A stretch of DNA of 64,000 nt from Chitinimonas viridis (GTDB taxonomy: Bacteria > Pseudomonadota > Gammaproteobacteria > Burkholderiales > Chitinimonadaceae), in contig NZ_JAUFPU010000023.1 in NCBI RefSeq assembly GCF_030409555.1, forward strand, positions 1 through 64,000, given 5' to 3'. A program made the translations under genes and the position numbers. The notes beneath the pieces were generated by a model that was not told where the DNA came from, did not search any database, and saw nothing but the letters and a program-made list of their open reading frames with translations. Shown piece by piece: positions 26,332-35,146 of the stretch. The stretch's first letter is position 1; the number at the start of each line of letters is the position of its first letter.

Positions 26332-27088
26332 ATGAATCTTCGCTGTGAGTGGATGCATAAACCCACGCCAACACCGCTGCCGCAACCGTCGCGAACACAT
26401 GTTTCAAGGTATGCCCGCTGACCACAACCAGGCCCTCAAGGATGGCATGGTCAGCCAGTTCACAGCCTTTGGCGATCACATAGCAAGCAATGGCGAGAGC
26501 AAATCCCAGCCGCTCCTTGCGGCCAGTGCCGCTACCGGCCTGCAGCAGGGGTATCAATACCAGCGGCAGCAATTGCAGCAACAGGTAGGGGCGTAAATCG
26601 CCCAGGCCTTGCAGGTCGGTCCAGCGCCACCAGGCAACGCTGAACACTGCAGCGACCACCAAGCCACCCATCACGGCCCATTCCCTGAGCTGCTCGTGGC
26701 AACGGCAGAATACTGCCCCCAGCAGACCGGCACATGCCAGCGCAATCGGCAGCCTGTCCCATACCAGGCGGGCATTGTCGGGCGACAGGTGGTACCAGGC
26801 CGAGCCCGCTGCCGTCAGCATCAGGCTGAGGAAAAACAGGCCGTAACCCAGATCACCACGCCGCAGTCCGGTTTCGCGGCTCAGCATATGGCCTATGCCG
26901 CCAAGCCCAACCACCAGAAAGCCGAGGTTGGACAACACATCGGCCGCATGGGGCAGGCTCAACCAGGCACGGGTATCGGCAAATTGGTGATAGGTGGCCG
27001 CCTGTTCTATGGGGCCATGCCAGCCCATGGCCAGCAGGGCAGACAGCACTACGGCCAGACATAGATCGCGGGAAAGTACGAGGGTCAT
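26330..27088 (-). CDS. Ceramidase-family (CREST) membrane protein
   Basis: A 252-residue protein with about seven transmembrane helices. It carries the CREST-type hydrolase residues: SAWYHLSPDN (Ser and His), WDRLP (Asp) and GHTLKHVFAT (His pair), as in alkaline ceramidases and related zinc-dependent membrane amidases. The ATG at 27088 is preceded by GGAG. The lipid substrate in this bacterium is unknown; many bacterial members have never been tested. It is divergent from an HTH regulator whose upstream region has a strong palindrome. Confidence 0.8.
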   Translation of the reverse strand: MTLVLSRDLCLAVVLSALLAMGWHGPIEQAATYHQFADTRAWLSLPHAADVLSNLGFLVVGLGGIGHMLSRETGLRRGDLGYGLFFLSLMLTAAGSAWYHLSPDNARLVWDRLPIALACAGLLGAVFCRCHEQLREWAVMGGLVVAAVFSVAWWRWTDLQGLGDLRPYLLLQLLPLVLIPLLQAGSGTGRKERLGFALAIACYVIAKGCELADHAILEGLVVVSGHTLKHVFATVAAAVLAWVYASTHSEDS

Positions 27089-27182
27089 CAAGGCTTGCTC
27101 CGGGTTAAGTGACCCGCACTTTGCCCAAACAGCATCGCCAAATAAACCTTGCCATTAAGATCATCAGAAAATAGGCTTTAAG

Positions 27183-27199
27183 GTATCGAAAATCGATAC
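27183..27199. promoter_or_regulatory. Perfect 17-bp palindrome, operator candidate
   Basis: GTATCGA-AAA-TCGATAC lies 14 bases before the HTH gene's ATG in the gap it shares with the divergent ceramidase-like gene. A perfect 7+7 inverted repeat in this place is typical of an autoregulatory operator. Binding by the adjacent HTH protein is inferred. Confidence 0.55.
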
Positions 27200-27212
27200 T
27201 CAAAGGCAGAAC

Positions 27213-27962
27213 ATGTCACAAACCCAGCAACTGGTCAGTGCACTCAAGCGCGCCCTCAAGGCCAGGGGGCTCACCTATGCCCAGGTCGCCCCGCATCTGG
27301 GGCTGAGTGAGGCCAGTGTCAAACGTCAGTTTTCGCACTGCAGCCTGAGCCTGCAGACGCTTGATGCCATTTGCCAACTGGCAGGCCTGGAGTTGGGCGA
27401 CCTGGTGCGCGAGATGGAGGCCGCTCAACCCCAGTTGCAGCACCTGAGCGAGGCGCAGGAAGCGGATCTGGTTGCCAGCCCCAAGTTGTTGCTGGTGGCC
27501 GTCTGCACACTCAATCATTGGCCCCTGACGCAAATCGTCCAGCAATACCAGCTGACGCCGGCAGAGGGTGTCGCCGCCTTGTTGCAGCTCGATAAACTGG
27601 GGCTGATACAGCTCCTGCCCGAAAACCGGGTGAAGCTGCGGGTAGCACGGGATTTTGCCTGGCTGCCCAACGGCCCCATACATCGCTTTTTCCGTGCGCG
27701 GATACAGGACGATTTCCTGGATGCACCCTTCCATGCCTCTGGTGAGCTACTGCGTTTTCAGCACGCCATGCTCTCCCCTGCTGCCGCCGTCAAACTGCAG
27801 CAACGGCTGTTGCGACTGCTGCAGGAGTTCGACGAGCTGCACGCAGACTGTCTTGATCAGGGCCACCTTCCCACGCAAGGCACCAGCCTGTTGCTGGCGC
27901 TGCGCAGCTGGGAGCCGTCGGCCTTCCTGGCACTGCGTCGTGCCGACACCGATAGCCGCTAG
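27213..27962 (+). CDS. XRE-type helix-turn-helix transcriptional regulator
   Basis: A 249-residue protein with an N-terminal Cro/C1-type HTH (about 8-62: ALKARGLTYAQVAPHLGLSE, ASVKRQFSHCSLSLQTLDAI). A helical domain of about 180 residues follows that resembles a second winged helix (VQQYQLTPAEGVAALLQLDK) and a dimerisation region. AAAGGCAGAAC precedes the ATG. It probably controls itself and the divergent membrane hydrolase. A terminator follows. Confidence 0.82.
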   Translation: MSQTQQLVSALKRALKARGLTYAQVAPHLGLSEASVKRQFSHCSLSLQTLDAICQLAGLELGDLVREMEAAQPQLQHLSEAQEADLVASPKLLLVAVCTLNHWPLTQIVQQYQLTPAEGVAALLQLDKLGLIQLLPENRVKLRVARDFAWLPNGPIHRFFRARIQDDFLDAPFHASGELLRFQHAMLSPAAAVKLQQRLLRLLQEFDELHADCLDQGHLPTQGTSLLLALRSWEPSAFLALRRADTDSR

Positions 27963-27980
27963 GACGGCGACGACAAAAAC

Positions 27981-28006
27981 AAAAAACCCGCTCCTGGGAG
28001 CGGGTT
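27981..28006. terminator. Terminator between HTH gene and rpsT
   Basis: AACCCGCTCC (27985-27994), loop TG, GGAGCGGGTT (27997-28006), with a long A run on the left that becomes a T tract on the minus strand. It is strongest for rpsT and may also stop the convergent HTH gene. Confidence 0.85.
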
Positions 28007-28075
28007 CTTGGACATTCGATGCTGGCCAGCGATTCGTTTGTCTATGTCTTGCGACTATCGTTTCTGACGAAACGA

Positions 28076-28339
28076 TTAGGCCATTGCCTTGATGGCAGCA
28101 GCCAGACGGCTCTTGTGACGAGCAGCCTTGTTCTTGTGGTATGCACCCTTGTCGGCCAGGCGGTCGATGTTGCTGACCGAAGCTTTGAAGGTTTCAGCGG
28201 CGGCGGCCTTGTCGCCAGCCTCGATGGCCTTCAGCACCTTCTTGACGGCAGTGCGGAATTCCGAACGCTGGGATTGGTTGTGAAGGCGCGCCTTGGCGGC
28301 CTGACGGGCACGCTTGCGGGCTTGTGCGCTATTTGCCAT
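28076..28339 (-). CDS. rpsT: 30S ribosomal protein S20
   Basis: An 87-residue basic helical protein starting [20 protein letters not shown], the S20 signature, with AAGGAG before the ATG. It binds 16S rRNA early in 30S assembly. It is divergent from murJ, as in many proteobacteria, and terminates at the hairpin near 27990. Confidence 0.97.
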   Translation of the reverse strand: MANSAQARKRARQAAKARLHNQSQRSEFRTAVKKVLKAIEAGDKAAAAETFKASVSNIDRLADKGAYHKNKAARHKSRLAAAIKAMA

Positions 28340-28456
28340 TAAATCAACTCCTTAAACCGGTAAAAGGACTATCGCGAAACCGCGCATTATGCCCACTCTG
28401 CACCACGATGGCAATCATCGCGTACACTGCCATCGTTTTGTCAATGACTTGGCCCT

Positions 28457-29992
28457 ATGAATCTGCTCAAAGCCCTTGCCCGCACCAGCAGCATGACCAT
28501 GCTGTCACGCATCCTGGGGCTGGCCCGCGAAGTGATGAATACCCACCAGTTTGGCGCCAATCACGCCATGGATGCCTTCGTGGTGGCCTTCAAGCTGCCC
28601 AATATGTTCCGCCGCATCTTTGCCGAGGGAGCCTTCTCGCAGGCCTTCGTCCCCATCCTGGCCGAATACAAGGCGCAGCGTGGTGAGGATGCCACCCGCG
28701 AGTTCATCGCCGATATCGCCGGCCTGCTCACCCTCGTACTGTTGGTGTTCACCGTACTGGGCGTGATTGCCGCACCTGCCATCGTCTGGCTGTCGGCCTC
28801 GGGCTTCAGCAAGGATAGCAGCCAGTTCGACCTGGCCGTCCAGCTTACCCGCATCACCTTCCCCTATATCCTCCTGATTTCGCTGTCCTCGTTGGTCGGC
28901 AGCATCCTGAATACCTGGAACCGATTCAGCATCCCGGCCTTCACGCCCACCTTGCTCAATCTCTCCATGATCGCCTTCGGCATTCTGCTCTCTCCGCACC
29001 TGGAGGAGCCGATCTTCGCCCTGGCCATCGCCGTTGCGGTAGGCGGTGTGGCCCAACTGGCCTTCCAGCTCCCGTTTCTGGCCCGCATAGGCATGCTCAG
29101 CCGGCCCAAGCTCAACCTGGGCGATGTCGGCGTTACCCGAGTGCTCAAGCAGATGGTGCCCGCCTTGTTCGGCGTCTCCATCGCCCAGATCAGCCTGCTG
29201 CTCAATACCCAGTTTGCCTCCTGGCTCCAGGCCGGCAGCATGTCCTGGCTCAACTACGCAGACAGGTTGATGGAACTCCCCGCCGGTGTGCTCGGCGTTG
29301 CCCTGGGCACCATCCTGCTGCCCAGCTTGGCGCGACTCAAGACCCAGGGGCAGGACGATGACTACTCCGCCATGCTCGACTGGGGTTTGCGCCTGTGCTG
29401 GCTACTGGCCCTGCCCGCCACCGTGGCCCTAGCCGTGATCGCCGAGCCCCTGATCGCCACCCTGTTCGAGCACGGCAAGTTCGACGCCCACGACACTGCC
29501 ATGACCCAGCACGCCCTCAGCGCCTACGCTGTCGGCCTGATGGCGCTGATCTCCATCAAAGTGCTGGCGCCGGCCTTCTATGCCCAGCAGGATGTCAAAA
29601 CCCCGATGAAGATAGGCATCGTCACCCTGATCGTCACCCAGTTGCTCAACCTGGCCTTCTATCGCCCCCTGGGCCATGCCGGCCTGGCCCTCTCCATCAG
29701 CCTGGCCGCCTGCCTCAATGCCGGCCTGCTCTATGCCGGCCTGCGCCGTCGCAATATCTATACTCCCGCCGCCGGCTGGTTCGCCTTCCTCCGCAAGCTG
29801 GGCCTGGCCGTCAGCTTAATGGCCGCCTTGCTCTGGTGGCTACAGACAGCGCTGGGCAGCTGGCATGGTGGCTCCAACGCCCTCCAGGCCGGCAAGCTGG
29901 CCCTGCTGGTCGGCGTCGGCGCCCTCGTCTACTTTGCCACCTTGGCTGCACTGGGCTTCCGCCCCCGGGATTTTTCCCGCAAGGCGGTTTGA
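28457..29992 (+). CDS. murJ: Lipid II flippase MurJ
   Basis: A 511-residue protein with about 14 transmembrane helices. NLLKALARTSSMTMLSRILG and MDAFVVAFKLPNMFRRIFAE match the MurJ/MviN family start. It moves lipid II across the inner membrane for peptidoglycan synthesis. The length matches E. coli MurJ (511). It is divergent from rpsT. No defect seen. Confidence 0.96.
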   Translation: MNLLKALARTSSMTMLSRILGLAREVMNTHQFGANHAMDAFVVAFKLPNMFRRIFAEGAFSQAFVPILAEYKAQRGEDATREFIADIAGLLTLVLLVFTVLGVIAAPAIVWLSASGFSKDSSQFDLAVQLTRITFPYILLISLSSLVGSILNTWNRFSIPAFTPTLLNLSMIAFGILLSPHLEEPIFALAIAVAVGGVAQLAFQLPFLARIGMLSRPKLNLGDVGVTRVLKQMVPALFGVSIAQISLLLNTQFASWLQAGSMSWLNYADRLMELPAGVLGVALGTILLPSLARLKTQGQDDDYSAMLDWGLRLCWLLALPATVALAVIAEPLIATLFEHGKFDAHDTAMTQHALSAYAVGLMALISIKVLAPAFYAQQDVKTPMKIGIVTLIVTQLLNLAFYRPLGHAGLALSISLAACLNAGLLYAGLRRRNIYTPAAGWFAFLRKLGLAVSLMAALLWWLQTALGSWHGGSNALQAGKLALLVGVGALVYFATLAALGFRPRDFSRKAV

Positions 29993-30069
29993 TATCCCCC
30001 AGGCTGCTTGCAGCAGCCGATACCGTAGAGGCGGGCGCTCCCTAGCGTACCCGCTGGAGTCATCAGCCC

Positions 30070-30576
30070 ATGCCTACACCCGTCACCATCCGCCCCGCCA
30101 CCCCTGCCGACATACCCACCATCGCCACCCTGGCGGATATCATCTGGCGCCAGCACTACCCGGCCATCATCAGCATGGCGCAGATAGATTACATGCTGGC
30201 CCAGCGCTACAACCCCACCGCCCTGCTGCACCAGATCAGCGGCCCCGATCAGTGGCTTGATCTGGCCCTGGCTGGCGAACAGGTCATTGGCTTCACGCAG
30301 TATTACTGCAACGCGCCTGGCGAAATGAAACTGGACAAGCTCTACCTGCTACCCGATCTGCACGGCCAGGGCCTGGGCAGCCAGTTGCTGCGGCACGTAG
30401 TGGCGCAAGCCCAGGCACGGCAATGCACCACCTTGGTCCTAGCGGTCAACAAGCACAACGCAAAAGCCATCGCGGCCTACACCCGCAACGGCTTTACCGT
30501 ACGCGACAGCGTTACCGTGGATATCGGCCACGGCTACCTTATGGACGACTTTATCATGGTGAAAAATATCGGATAA
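30070..30576 (+). CDS. GNAT N-acetyltransferase
   Basis: A 168-residue acetyltransferase of the RimI-like type. TIRPATPADIPTIATLADII opens the fold, LYLLPDLHGQGLGSQLLRHV is the acetyl-CoA loop, and NKHNAKAIAAYTRNGFTVRD the C-terminal signature. The substrate is unknown. A GGAG lies upstream. It follows murJ by 77 bp in the same direction and may be cotranscribed. Confidence 0.88.
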   Translation: MPTPVTIRPATPADIPTIATLADIIWRQHYPAIISMAQIDYMLAQRYNPTALLHQISGPDQWLDLALAGEQVIGFTQYYCNAPGEMKLDKLYLLPDLHGQGLGSQLLRHVVAQAQARQCTTLVLAVNKHNAKAIAAYTRNGFTVRDSVTVDIGHGYLMDDFIMVKNIG

Positions 30577-30655
30577 ATGGCGTCGATTCCCCTGGCGCCG
30601 GGCTGGCAATTTTCTAGACTGAGAATTCCAAGCCAGCCCCCTGGGAGACCTCGCC

Positions 30656-31162
30656 ATGAAGAAACTACTCGCGCTATTCGGCCTTGCACTCGTCCTGCTT
30701 GCGCCCACGGCCCAGGCAACCAACCTGCCGTCACAATGCACAGTCATCGACAGCAGCAGCGACTTCTTTGCCCAGGTCTCCGGCGGGCACCTGTCCATGA
30801 CCGGGCAGATCTGTATCAGCTTCGTCACCACCCCGGTGCCCGCACCCACCCTGCTCACCTGGGATGGCACCCTCACTTTCAGCAATTTCGCCCCACCCAA
30901 CGCACCTGGCTTTACCGCCAACGGCTCGTTGACCTTCGGCCTCAACTACAACTACACCGACGGCATCTACCGCGTCAGCTACAACGGCCCGCTGGTCTAC
31001 ACCTACGCCGGCACCACCTACAACGTGGTGTTCAACAACCTGGTGTTCGTGCTCAACATCACTCCCACAGGCGAGATCACCGCGGCCAGCACCACCGGTT
31101 CCGTCACCATCAACGGCCAGGTCGTGCAGGGCGATTCCTCCCTATTTGCCTACCTGTTCTAG
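30656..31162 (+). CDS. Small secreted beta-rich protein of unknown function
   Basis: A 168-residue protein with a signal peptide (MKKLLALFGLALVLLAPTAQA) and GGGAG before the ATG. The mature part is rich in Thr, Asn, Gly, Tyr and Phe with alternating hydrophobic residues (LTFSNFAPP, YTYAGTTYNVVFNNLVFVLN), suggesting a beta-sandwich. Two cysteines (SQCTV, QICIS) may pair. I recognise no family. It stands alone and has its own terminator. Confidence 0.72.
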   Translation: MKKLLALFGLALVLLAPTAQATNLPSQCTVIDSSSDFFAQVSGGHLSMTGQICISFVTTPVPAPTLLTWDGTLTFSNFAPPNAPGFTANGSLTFGLNYNYTDGIYRVSYNGPLVYTYAGTTYNVVFNNLVFVLNITPTGEITAASTTGSVTINGQVVQGDSSLFAYLF

Positions 31163-31205
31163 CCAACGCAAGCAGGCGCCGCATGGTCAGCCCCATGCCC
31201 CCGGA

Positions 31206-31241
31206 ACGCCCGGCCCGCCACTCGGCGCGCCGGGCGTTTTT
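31206..31241 (+). terminator. Terminator after the small secreted protein gene
   Basis: ACGCCCGGC (31206-31214) pairs with GCCGGGCGT (31229-31237), followed by TTTTT. It ends the gene at 31162. Confidence 0.82.
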
Positions 31242-31316
31242 GCACCGCACAAAGCAGCCAGCGGCTGATAGAATCTTCCTCCCTCTGTTTTTTCCCGCTT
31301 AATTCAGGAGCCTGTC

Positions 31317-32513
31317 GTGGAACTCTCGCATCGCGTCCAAGCCATCAAGGAATCGCCCACCCTTGCCATTACCGCCAAGGCACAGAAACTCAAGGCCGAT
31401 GGCCGTGATGTCATTGCCCTGGCTGCCGGCGAGCCCGACTTCGACACGCCCGACCATATCAAGGCCGCCGCGATTGACGCGATCAACAAAGGCTTCACCA
31501 AGTACACCCCGGTTTCCGGCACACCTGGCCTGAAAAACGCCATCGTCGCCAAGTTCAAGCGCGATCAAGGCCTCGACTACACCGCCAAGCAGATCCTGGT
31601 CAGCTGCGGTGGCAAGCAGAGCTTCTACAACCTCTGCCAGGCCTATATCAACGCAGGCGATGAAGTCATCATCCCGGCGCCTTACTGGGTGTCCTATCCC
31701 GACATGGTCATCCTGGCAGAGGGCAAGCCCGTCATCGTCGAATGTGGCATCGAACAAGGCTACAAGCTGAGCCCCGCCCAGTTGGCCGCTGCCATTACCC
31801 CACGTACCAAGCTGGTGGTGATCAATTCGCCCTCCAACCCCACCGGCGCCGTCTATACCCTGGACGAGCTCAAGGCTCTGGGTGAAGTCCTCAAGAAGCA
31901 CCCCAAGGTCATGATCGCTTCCGACGACATGTACGAGCACGTGATGCTGGGCAGCACCACCTTCTCCAATATCCTGAATGCCTGCCCCGAGCTGTATCCC
32001 CAGACCATTCTGCTCAATGGTGTCTCCAAGGCCTATTCCATGACGGGCTGGCGCATAGGTTATGCGGCCGGCCCCGAGTGGCTGATCAAGGCCATGGAGA
32101 ACATCCAGTCGCAATCCACCTCCAACCCCACCTCCATCTCCCAGGTGGCCGCCGAGGCCGCGCTCAACGGCCCGCAGGACGAGTGTTTCGCCCCCATGCT
32201 CAAGGCCTTCAACGAGCGCCATGAGTTCGTGGTCAACACGTTCAACGGCATCCGTGGCCTCAAGTGCCTGACCGCCGGCGGTGCCTTCTACGCCTTTGTA
32301 GACGCCCGCGAGGCCATCCAGAATCTGTACAAGGAAGGCAAGATCGCCGCCCCCAACGATCTGGCTCTGGGCAGCTACCTGTTGGAAGCGCAGGACGTTG
32401 CCGTGGTCCCCGGCTCCGCCTTTGGCGCCGAAGGCTATTTCCGCATCAGCTTTGCCACCAGCATGGGCAATCTCGAGAAAGCCCTGGCACGCATCGCCAA
32501 CGCCCTGGCCTGA
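31317..32513 (+). CDS. Class I/II aminotransferase, aspartate aminotransferase type
   Basis: A 398-residue fold-type I PLP enzyme starting at GTG behind AGGAG. IALAAGEPDFDTPDHI is typical of the Igamma aspartate (and aspartate/prephenate) aminotransferases. NSPSNPTGAVY binds substrate, GVSKAYSMTGWRIGY contains the PLP lysine, and FRISFATS holds the carboxylate Arg. It transfers amino groups between aspartate or a similar amino acid and 2-oxoglutarate. A terminator follows, so it is monocistronic. Confidence 0.92.
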   Translation: MELSHRVQAIKESPTLAITAKAQKLKADGRDVIALAAGEPDFDTPDHIKAAAIDAINKGFTKYTPVSGTPGLKNAIVAKFKRDQGLDYTAKQILVSCGGKQSFYNLCQAYINAGDEVIIPAPYWVSYPDMVILAEGKPVIVECGIEQGYKLSPAQLAAAITPRTKLVVINSPSNPTGAVYTLDELKALGEVLKKHPKVMIASDDMYEHVMLGSTTFSNILNACPELYPQTILLNGVSKAYSMTGWRIGYAAGPEWLIKAMENIQSQSTSNPTSISQVAAEAALNGPQDECFAPMLKAFNERHEFVVNTFNGIRGLKCLTAGGAFYAFVDAREAIQNLYKEGKIAAPNDLALGSYLLEAQDVAVVPGSAFGAEGYFRISFATSMGNLEKALARIANALA

Positions 32514-32532
32514 TCGCAGCTCGCTGCATCGA

Positions 32533-32564
32533 ACAAGCCACCCTGCGGGGTGGCTTGTTTGCTT
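32533..32564 (+). terminator. Terminator after the aminotransferase
   Basis: ACAAGCCACCC (32533-32543), loop TGCG, GGGTGGCTTGT (32548-32558), followed by a T-rich run broken by G and C. It lies 20 bases after the stop. Confidence 0.82.
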
Positions 32565-32774
32565 TTCAGGCAACACAAATACCACCGTCAGCACCATTAG
32601 GTACCCAACAGGCCTCCCAAGTTATCAGGGTTTACGGAAATACCCCCTCGGCACGCTTATCAGCAGCTTTCGCCCTATGCTATGGTGCGAATGCTCTAAT
32701 CCCGCCAAGCCAGCCCCGAAACGGTTGCAGGCCAGGGATGAAGGAGCATCCAAGAACAAGGGGGACAATCCAAG

Positions 32775-33368
32775 ATGCAAGCCTTACTCCGTCTGGCCGG
32801 CTGGATCGATACGCTGAACGAGCGTGTCGGCCAGATGGCCAAGTGGCTGGTACTGATCTGCGTATTGATCAGCGCCGGCAACGCAGTGATCCGCAAGGCG
32901 TTCGATACCAGCTCAAACGCCTTCCTCGAAATCCAGTGGTATTTGTTTTCCGCCATGTTCCTGCTCGGAGCGGCCTACACCCTCAAGCACAACGAGCACA
33001 TCCGCATCGATATCCTGCTCAGCCGGCTGTCACCGCGCAAGCAAGCCGTGGTCGATATCCTGGGCACGCTGCTCTTCCTGCTTCCGATGGCCATCGCCGT
33101 ACTGTATTTCTCCTGGCCGGTCATGACCCAGATGATGACTTCGGGCGAAACCTCCAGTGACGCAGGGGGCTTGGTCCGCTGGCCCGTTTGGGCACTGATT
33201 CCGATCGGCTTTACCCTGCTGATCCTGCAGGCTGTTGCTGAGATCATCAAGCGGCTGGCCTTCCTGCAAGGCCTGATTCCCAATCCGGCGGAGAAGCACA
33301 CCGGCCAGATTGCAGAAGTGATCGCCCAGAATCTGGATCCGCAGCGCAAGCAGGAGGACAAGGCATGA
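32775..33368 (+). CDS. TRAP transporter small permease (DctQ type)
   Basis: A 197-residue protein with four transmembrane helices, the size and layout of TRAP DctQ subunits. AAGGGGGAC precedes the ATG. EIQWYLFSAMFLLGAAYTLK and HNEHIRIDILLSRL are conserved DctQ segments. With the next two genes it forms a complete tripartite transporter. It overlaps the large permease by 4 bases. Confidence 0.93.
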   Translation: MQALLRLAGWIDTLNERVGQMAKWLVLICVLISAGNAVIRKAFDTSSNAFLEIQWYLFSAMFLLGAAYTLKHNEHIRIDILLSRLSPRKQAVVDILGTLLFLLPMAIAVLYFSWPVMTQMMTSGETSSDAGGLVRWPVWALIPIGFTLLILQAVAEIIKRLAFLQGLIPNPAEKHTGQIAEVIAQNLDPQRKQEDKA

Positions 33369-35074
33369 GCCCCGAATTCATGGCGCCGTTGATGTTCGCC
33401 TCGCTGATCCTGTTTCTGCTGATCGGCTATCCCGTTGCCTTCTCGCTTTCTGCCGTCGGCCTGCTGTTCGCCGTCATTGCCATCGAACTGGGCTTTATGC
33501 CCGCTGCCCTGCTGCAAGCCCTGCCGCAGCAGGTGTTCGACATCATGCGCAACGACACCCTGCTGGCCATCCCCTTCTTTACCTTCATGGGCCTGATATT
33601 GGAGCGATCAGGCATGGCCGAGGACATGCTGGAGACCATAGGCCAGCTGTTTGGGCGCATCCGCGGTGGCCTCGCCTACGCCGTCATCTTCGTGGGCGCC
33701 CTGCTGGCCGCCACCACCGGCGTTGTGGCCGCCTCGGTCATCTCCATGGGGCTCATCTCGCTGCCCATCATGATGCGCTATGGCTATGACGCCAGAGTGG
33801 CCTCCGGTGTGATTGCCGCTTCCGGCACACTGGCGCAGATCATCCCCCCCTCTCTGGTGTTGATCGTGCTGGCCGACCAGTTGGGTACCTCGGTGGGTGA
33901 CATGTATGCCGGCGCGCTGGTGCCAGGACTGACCCTGGTCCTGCTTTATGTGCTCTATGTCTTCATCGTCACGGTAGTGCGCCCCAATGCGGCCCCCGCC
34001 CTGCCGCCCGAAGCCCGCACCCTGCGCGAGGACAACGGCTCCAGCGGCACACCATCACTACTGGCACTACTGGCCGTTTCCATCGTGGCCGGCGTGGCGT
34101 ACGACCAGTTCCACTATGCCGCCACCGACAGGCCCATGGACGAGCGCATTATCGTCTCCGCCCTGATCGGTATCGCCATCGCCTTTGGCGCCGCTGTCGT
34201 CAACCGCGTCACCAAGATGGGGCTACTCAGCCGTGCGGCAGAAAGGGTGGTGTTCGTCATGGTGCCCCCCCTGATGCTGATCTTCCTGGTCCTCGGCACC
34301 ATCTTCCTGGGGGTCGCCACCCCCACCGAAGGCGGCGCAATGGGTGCTGCCGGCGCCATTATCCTGGCCATGATCAAGGGCAAGTTGAATCTGGACCTGA
34401 CTCGTCAGGCCATGAACTCCACCCTCAAGCTCACCACCTTCGTCGTCTTCATCCTCATCGGCGCCCGGGTCTTCCGTATCGCCTTCATCGGAGTGGATGG
34501 CGATGCCTGGGTAGAGCACCTGTTCGACAGCCTGCCGGGGGGCGTCGTCGGCTTCCTCGTGGTCGTCAACATCCTGGTCTTCGTACTGGCCTTCTTCCTC
34601 GATTTTTTCGAGATTGCCTTCATCATCGTCCCCCTACTGGCACCCATCGCCGCCAAGTTGGGCATCGACCTGGTCTGGTTTGGCGTCATGCTGGGGGTGA
34701 ACATGCAAACCTCCTTCATGCACCCCCCCTTCGGCTTCGCCCTGTTCTACCTGCGCAGCGTGGCCCCCAAGAGCATCAAGACCACCGATATCTACTGGGG
34801 CGCCATTCCCTTCGTCATCATCCAGATCCTGATGGTGGCCCTGGTGATCGCCTTCCCCAAACTGGTCACCCACGCCCTGCATGGCCCGGCGGCGGAAAGC
34901 ACGCAGACCACCGAAGAAATCCTGCAAAGCCTGCCGCAAGACGCGCCCGACCAGACCGAGGGCGATGGCGGTGCAGCTCTGATGGAAGGCAGCGGCGCCA
35001 CTCTACCTGCCGGCGCCGAGCCGGAGCCCGACCCTGCGGCAGCCCTGCTTGAGGAGGCAGGCAAGTCGCCGTAG
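33365..35074 (+). CDS. TRAP transporter large permease (DctM type)
   Basis: A 569-residue protein with about 12-14 transmembrane helices. GRIRGGLAYAVIFVGALLAA, GTLAQIIPPSLVLIVLADQL and LFLGVATPTEGGAMGA are DctM signatures. It is longer than the 425-residue DctM prototype because of a central cytoplasmic loop and an acidic Pro/Ala-rich tail from about 505. It catalyses Na+-driven uptake with the small permease and the binding protein. The start overlaps dctQ (ATGA). Confidence 0.94.
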   Translation: MSPEFMAPLMFASLILFLLIGYPVAFSLSAVGLLFAVIAIELGFMPAALLQALPQQVFDIMRNDTLLAIPFFTFMGLILERSGMAEDMLETIGQLFGRIRGGLAYAVIFVGALLAATTGVVAASVISMGLISLPIMMRYGYDARVASGVIAASGTLAQIIPPSLVLIVLADQLGTSVGDMYAGALVPGLTLVLLYVLYVFIVTVVRPNAAPALPPEARTLREDNGSSGTPSLLALLAVSIVAGVAYDQFHYAATDRPMDERIIVSALIGIAIAFGAAVVNRVTKMGLLSRAAERVVFVMVPPLMLIFLVLGTIFLGVATPTEGGAMGAAGAIILAMIKGKLNLDLTRQAMNSTLKLTTFVVFILIGARVFRIAFIGVDGDAWVEHLFDSLPGGVVGFLVVVNILVFVLAFFLDFFEIAFIIVPLLAPIAAKLGIDLVWFGVMLGVNMQTSFMHPPFGFALFYLRSVAPKSIKTTDIYWGAIPFVIIQILMVALVIAFPKLVTHALHGPAAESTQTTEEILQSLPQDAPDQTEGDGGAALMEGSGATLPAGAEPEPDPAAALLEEAGKSP

Positions 35075-35146
35075 TTTCTTTACGTTTTGGTTCAGTAGAT
35101 GGGTGCGGTCCATATCGCACTCCAACCCAAGAAGAAGGAGCAGACC

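Noticed and set aside
31308-31322. GAGCCTGT at the aminotransferase start as another repeat copy
   Set aside because: Only eight bases match and no inverted partner is nearby; it is the ribosome site and start region.
31299-32597. A 432-codon minus-strand frame over the aminotransferase
   Set aside because: Crosses the aminotransferase terminator and lacks a ribosome site.
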